Assembly (NCBI GenBank): GCA_016934355.1
Contig: JAFGTA010000078.1
Coordinates: 1-7,887 of the forward strand
Source of the DNA: Candidatus Bathyarchaeota archaeon
Lineage (GTDB): Archaea; Thermoproteota; Bathyarchaeia; TCS64
Length of the DNA stretch: 7,887 bases
Reading direction: 5' to 3'
Below, piece by piece: positions 5,688-7,887 of the stretch; position 1 is the stretch's first letter; every line of letters begins with the position of its first letter. The notes beneath the pieces were generated by a model. It had not been told where the DNA came from. It made no database searches and was given only the letters and a program-made list of their open reading frames with translations. The position numbers and the translations under genes are program-made.

Positions 5688-7015
5688 TACATCCTCACCG
5701 AGACCCACTCCGTGGGCTCGGATGGTTTATCGTCACTCATGAGCTGGTTGATTATAGTCTTCAACGCGTCCACAGCGGCTGGGTGCATCATCATGAAGTA
5801 GTCGACGCCGGCGAGGAGCAGCGTCATACCGGTGACGGTCTCCCAGATGGGGCCCCTGAGCTCCCTTGGCGCGAACTCTGGGCCCATCTTCATCCATGCC
5901 TCCCTTGCTGCCCACGCGTTGGTGGTGCCAGAGCTCATGGGGTGGTTCAGCTCAGGGTCTCCCTTCAGGCCGGCTATTCGGCAACGCTCCATGACGGTGA
6001 ACGCGTAGTCGAGGCCGTAGCCGAGGGCGGCTGTGGTGGTGTCCATGAGTATCTGCCCCTTGGGCACGAAGTCGTAGAGCTTCCTGTTGAGCTCCCTTGC
6101 CTTGTTTACGTCCATGCTTGTGAACGCGATGACGCAGTTGTCGTGGTCGTTTACGAGTCTAGCGGTGCCCTCGATGTCCATGTCCAGGGTCACCGAGTTG
6201 ATGAGCAGCCTCTCTCCCTCTATGTTTTCGCAGATGGCCTTGAAGACCGCGTAGTCCTTCTGCGGGTCTCCGCAGCCGCCTATGCTGAGGGGCACGTCCA
6301 CCGCCTCCAGCACCGCCTCCACGGTCTTCAGCGCCGCCTTTGGGGGCGCGTCCTCTATCAACGGGTCTATGGTGAGTAGGTGCACGTTAATCATCTCGGC
6401 GCCGAACTTGTCGACGCAGACCCGGGCCCACTCGGCGGTGTCCTCAAGGTACTCCCTGAAGTGCATCTTCACGGCCTTGCTGAGGGGCACCTTGGGCCAG
6501 TCGAAGACGTCCAACGCTATGACGGGCTTGTTCGGGGTCTCTGCCTGAAAGTTGAAGAACGGCAGCACCTTCTCGCCGCCGATGACGTACGACACGGCCC
6601 TCGTGCCTCCCTCGGCCTTGGTGGCCCCGAGCTTCACCTCCACGATGCTCCCAGGGTATTTGCCAACTGGCACGCCCATGGTCTCCCGGATGAGCTCCGT
6701 GGGCTTGACGGCGGGGGCCGCCGGCGCCAACCCCGGCGCCGCGGGCATCATCTGGGGCATACCCATTCCCATGGGGGACGCAGGCCCACCCAGCAGGCTC
6801 GTTATCCTGTTAGCGGAGTCCCTTATCAGGGCGAACTCGAAGCCCATCCTCGCGAGAAGCGGCGAGGATATGCCTCCGCCTCCGCCGCCCTCCACGCTGA
6901 ACTCTATCTCCTCTAGCTCGATCTCGACGTCCTCTAGCTCTATCGCCTGGAACTTCGCCAGCTTCTCAAGTATGTCTTTGTTGAGCAGCAGCTCGATGTC
7001 TTTAGGTTTGACCAT
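5687..7015 (-). CDS. cdhD: Acetyl-CoA decarbonylase/synthase delta subunit (corrinoid iron-sulfur protein, small subunit)
   Basis: CdhD (AcsD type) is the small TIM-barrel partner of CdhE in the corrinoid Fe-S protein that moves the methyl group. The product is 442 residues from ATG 7015, near the archaeal norm. The start is set by AAGGAG 8 bases upstream; the frame stays open further upstream, but that is the shadow of cdhC. The N-terminus has a helix (about 4-22), an acidic tandem 7-residue repeat (25-38), six glycines (43-48) and a Met/Pro/Ala-rich linker (about 79-103). This N-terminal part is absent from the bacterial small subunit as I know it. The barrel begins near VIGGEKVLPFFNFQAE (145-159) and includes VIALDVFDWPK, LSIGGCGDPQKD (243-254), DTTTAALGYGLDYAF, and the conserved MSSGTTNAWAAREAW (360-374). 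The stop TAG is 10 bases before cdhE. In Methanosarcina cooC commonly lies between cdhC and cdhD; it is absent here. Confidence 0.95.
   Translation of the reverse strand: MVKPKDIELLLNKDILEKLAKFQAIELEDVEIELEEIEFSVEGGGGGGISSPLLARMGFEFALIRDSANRITSLLGGPASPMGMGMPQMMPAAPGLAPAAPAVKPTELIRETMGVPVGKYPGSIVEVKLGATKAEGGTRAVSYVIGGEKVLPFFNFQAETPNKPVIALDVFDWPKVPLSKAVKMHFREYLEDTAEWARVCVDKFGAEMINVHLLTIDPLIEDAPPKAALKTVEAVLEAVDVPLSIGGCGDPQKDYAVFKAICENIEGERLLINSVTLDMDIEGTARLVNDHDNCVIAFTSMDVNKARELNRKLYDFVPKGQILMDTTTAALGYGLDYAFTVMERCRIAGLKGDPELNHPMSSGTTNAWAAREAWMKMGPEFAPRELRGPIWETVTGMTLLLAGVDYFMMMHPAAVDALKTIINQLMSDDKPSEPTEWVSVRM
6902..6943 (-). repeat. 21-bp tandem repeat encoding two acidic 7-residue units in CdhD
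   Basis: Two adjacent 21-base units agree at 17 of 21 positions, with an identical 11-base core at 6909-6919 and 6930-6940. They encode IELEDVE followed by IELEEIE (CdhD residues 25-38). The alternating hydrophobic/acidic pattern suggests a beta hairpin or edge strands just before the polyglycine tract. Confidence 0.75.
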
Positions 7016-7020
7016 GGGGA

Positions 7021-7887
7021 TCACTCCTTGTCGACTTTTATGATCGCCTTCTCTGCCTTGATCTTCGCGTTCTTGAGGATTATACGTACCTTCATGCCGC
7101 TCGGCAGCCCGGGGACGGCGCCTGCCGGGAGCTCCATGGTCGGCATCGTGAACGTCGTCGGCATCTGCTGCTGATACATCATCTGCTGCTGGGGCGCCGC
7201 CGCCGGCACAACTGGCGCCTTGGGCTCCTCCTCCTTCCAAGTATCAACTATGGGGTGTCCCTTCTCCTTGAGCCAGTCCTTGAGTTGGTCGAGACTCTCG
7301 ACGTCCTTCTCCGTGGCTATCTTGGGTACTATGTCCTCGGGCATGTACTCCTTGATCCTGTCCCTGATCTCCTCGGGTATCCAGACCACGCGGTCCCACC
7401 CACCGTCAGCCTGGAGGAACTTGGGGCTCCTCATATACTCTATGCCTAGCCCGTGGAACCCGTCCACCTGCCTGCCGCCTGCCGTTAGGTCGCTGATGGT
7501 GACGAAGTTGAGGCCGTTCACGGTCTCGCCTTTGTAGTTCCTGTGCACGACACCGAAGCCGTCCACCTCGGGGATGTAGAAGAGACATCCCTCGAAGCAG
7601 CCGCAGCTGGTGTGCGGGTAACCGAACGCGGTGTAGAGTTGGACGCGCTCGATCTCGCCGAGGCTCTTCTCCCTGATGACTTGGTTTACTCCCTCGTACT
7701 CTCCCGTGACGGCGTCGATGAGGGCTCCCTTGGGTATCTCGAAGACCGGTCCCTTGGGATCTACTTTAGCGGTGGCCTTGCCGTCGAACCAGCTGATGGC
7801 GCCGCAGTTGGCGTACCTCTGGGGCGTGATTACGCAGAGGTGTGTCGGCGCAAAGCTCTGGCAGAGGCTGCACCCGTAGAACACGTC
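7021..7887 (-). CDS. cdhC: Acetyl-CoA decarbonylase/synthase beta subunit, C-terminal part (5' truncated by window edge)
   Basis: CdhC (AcsB type) is the acetyl-CoA synthase that assembles or cleaves acetyl-CoA at the Ni-Ni-4Fe4S A-cluster. The frame is open to the window edge, so 288 residues are visible and the first part is missing; the GTG at 7884 is an internal Val. A-cluster ligands are all present: YGCSLCQSFAPTHLC and ANC give Cys 6, 9, 18 and 28 of the visible part, and TSCGCFE gives Cys 95 and 97. Their spacing matches Moorella AcsB Cys 506, 509, 518, 528, 595 and 597, and Phe 12 matches Phe 512. After the core (to about 170) comes a charged helical segment, a Pro/Ala/Gln/Met-rich linker (about 222-262) and a Lys-rich C-terminal beta segment (265-288) typical of archaeal CdhC. 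The TGA stop directly follows the cdhD ribosome binding site. It is the most upstream visible gene of the minus operon; cdhA and cdhB are expected beyond. Confidence 0.96.
   Translation of the reverse strand, partial: DVFYGCSLCQSFAPTHLCVITPQRYANCGAISWFDGKATAKVDPKGPVFEIPKGALIDAVTGEYEGVNQVIREKSLGEIERVQLYTAFGYPHTSCGCFEGCLFYIPEVDGFGVVHRNYKGETVNGLNFVTISDLTAGGRQVDGFHGLGIEYMRSPKFLQADGGWDRVVWIPEEIRDRIKEYMPEDIVPKIATEKDVESLDQLKDWLKEKGHPIVDTWKEEEPKAPVVPAAAPQQQMMYQQQMPTTFTMPTMELPAGAVPGLPSGMKVRIILKNAKIKAEKAIIKVDKE
7024..7029 (-). promoter_or_regulatory. Ribosome binding site of cdhD (decides its start)
   Basis: AAGGAG on the minus strand forms the last two codons of cdhC, directly before its TGA stop, and ends 8 bases upstream of the ATG at 7015. 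This fixes the cdhD start and suggests coupling to cdhC translation. Confidence 0.75.
7162..7191 (-). repeat. Short direct repeat encoding the Gln/Met-rich linker of CdhC
   Basis: The 12-base string CATCTGCTGCTG (plus strand) occurs at 7162-7173 and 7180-7191, an 18-base period. On the minus strand it encodes QQQMMY followed by QQQM in the flexible linker before the CdhC C-terminal segment. It is a low-complexity coding repeat, not a mobile or regulatory one. Confidence 0.7.

Noticed and set aside
5783..6916. Plus-strand open frames opposite cdhD (5783-6379 and 6380-6916).
   Set aside because: They are His/Val/Gly-rich antisense shadows; CdhD on the minus strand is intact across the region.
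7016..7240. Extension of the cdhD frame upstream to 7240, adding 75 residues.
   Set aside because: The extra residues are Gly/Ala/Asp/Arg-rich shadow coding of cdhC; the ATG at 7015 has a well-spaced AAGGAG and starts a family-like N-terminus.
7882..7884. GTG at 7884 (minus strand) as the start of cdhC.
   Set aside because: It encodes Val inside DVFYGCSLC, an internal A-cluster motif; the gene continues past the window edge.

Overview
This window is a densely coding, visibly GC-rich stretch of an archaeal genome. It carries genes for both halves of the archaeal (tetrahydromethanopterin-type) Wood-Ljungdahl pathway. The archaeal assignment rests on gene content: formylmethanofuran dehydrogenase subunits A and C, formylmethanofuran:H4MPT formyltransferase, an MptN-like H4MPT glutamate ligase, and an acetyl-CoA decarbonylase/synthase (ACDS) with separate CdhC, CdhD and CdhE chains. 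Frequent AGG arginine and ATA isoleucine codons agree. The window alone does not say whether the host is a methanogen, a methane or alkane oxidiser, an archaeal acetogen or a CO/formate user. No mcr, mtr, mer, mtd or mch gene is visible.

Layout. About 1-4258 is a plus-strand operon: fwdA (3' end only), ftr, fwdC, an mptN-like ATP-grasp ligase, and an uncharacterised nucleotidyltransferase-fold protein. Adjacent genes overlap or are separated by no more than about 30 bases. About 4261-7887 is a minus-strand operon read right to left: cdhC (5' end cut by the window edge), cdhD, cdhE, with gaps of 5 and 10 bases and Shine-Dalgarno sequences that touch or overlap the preceding stop codons. The two operons converge tail to tail with only two bases between their stop codons, inside a perfect 12-bp palindrome.

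How the genes work together. FwdA and FwdC belong to the complex that reduces CO2 to formylmethanofuran. Ftr passes the formyl group to H4MPT. The MptN-like enzyme probably glutamylates that pterin carrier. Enzymes not in the window then reduce the C1 unit to methyl-H4MPT. CdhD and CdhE (corrinoid Fe-S protein) carry the methyl group to the A-cluster of CdhC, which joins it to CO and CoA to make acetyl-CoA, or runs in reverse. cdhA and cdhB (CO dehydrogenase) are presumably beyond the right edge.

No stretch over 300 bases lacks a gene. No RNA gene, mobile element, CRISPR array, promoter or convincing terminator was seen. Points most worth a second look are ftr inserted between fwdA and fwdC, a charge-swapped motif shared by the CdhC C-terminus and CdhD N-terminus, the shared-stop palindrome, and the uncharacterised nucleotidyltransferase in the operon.
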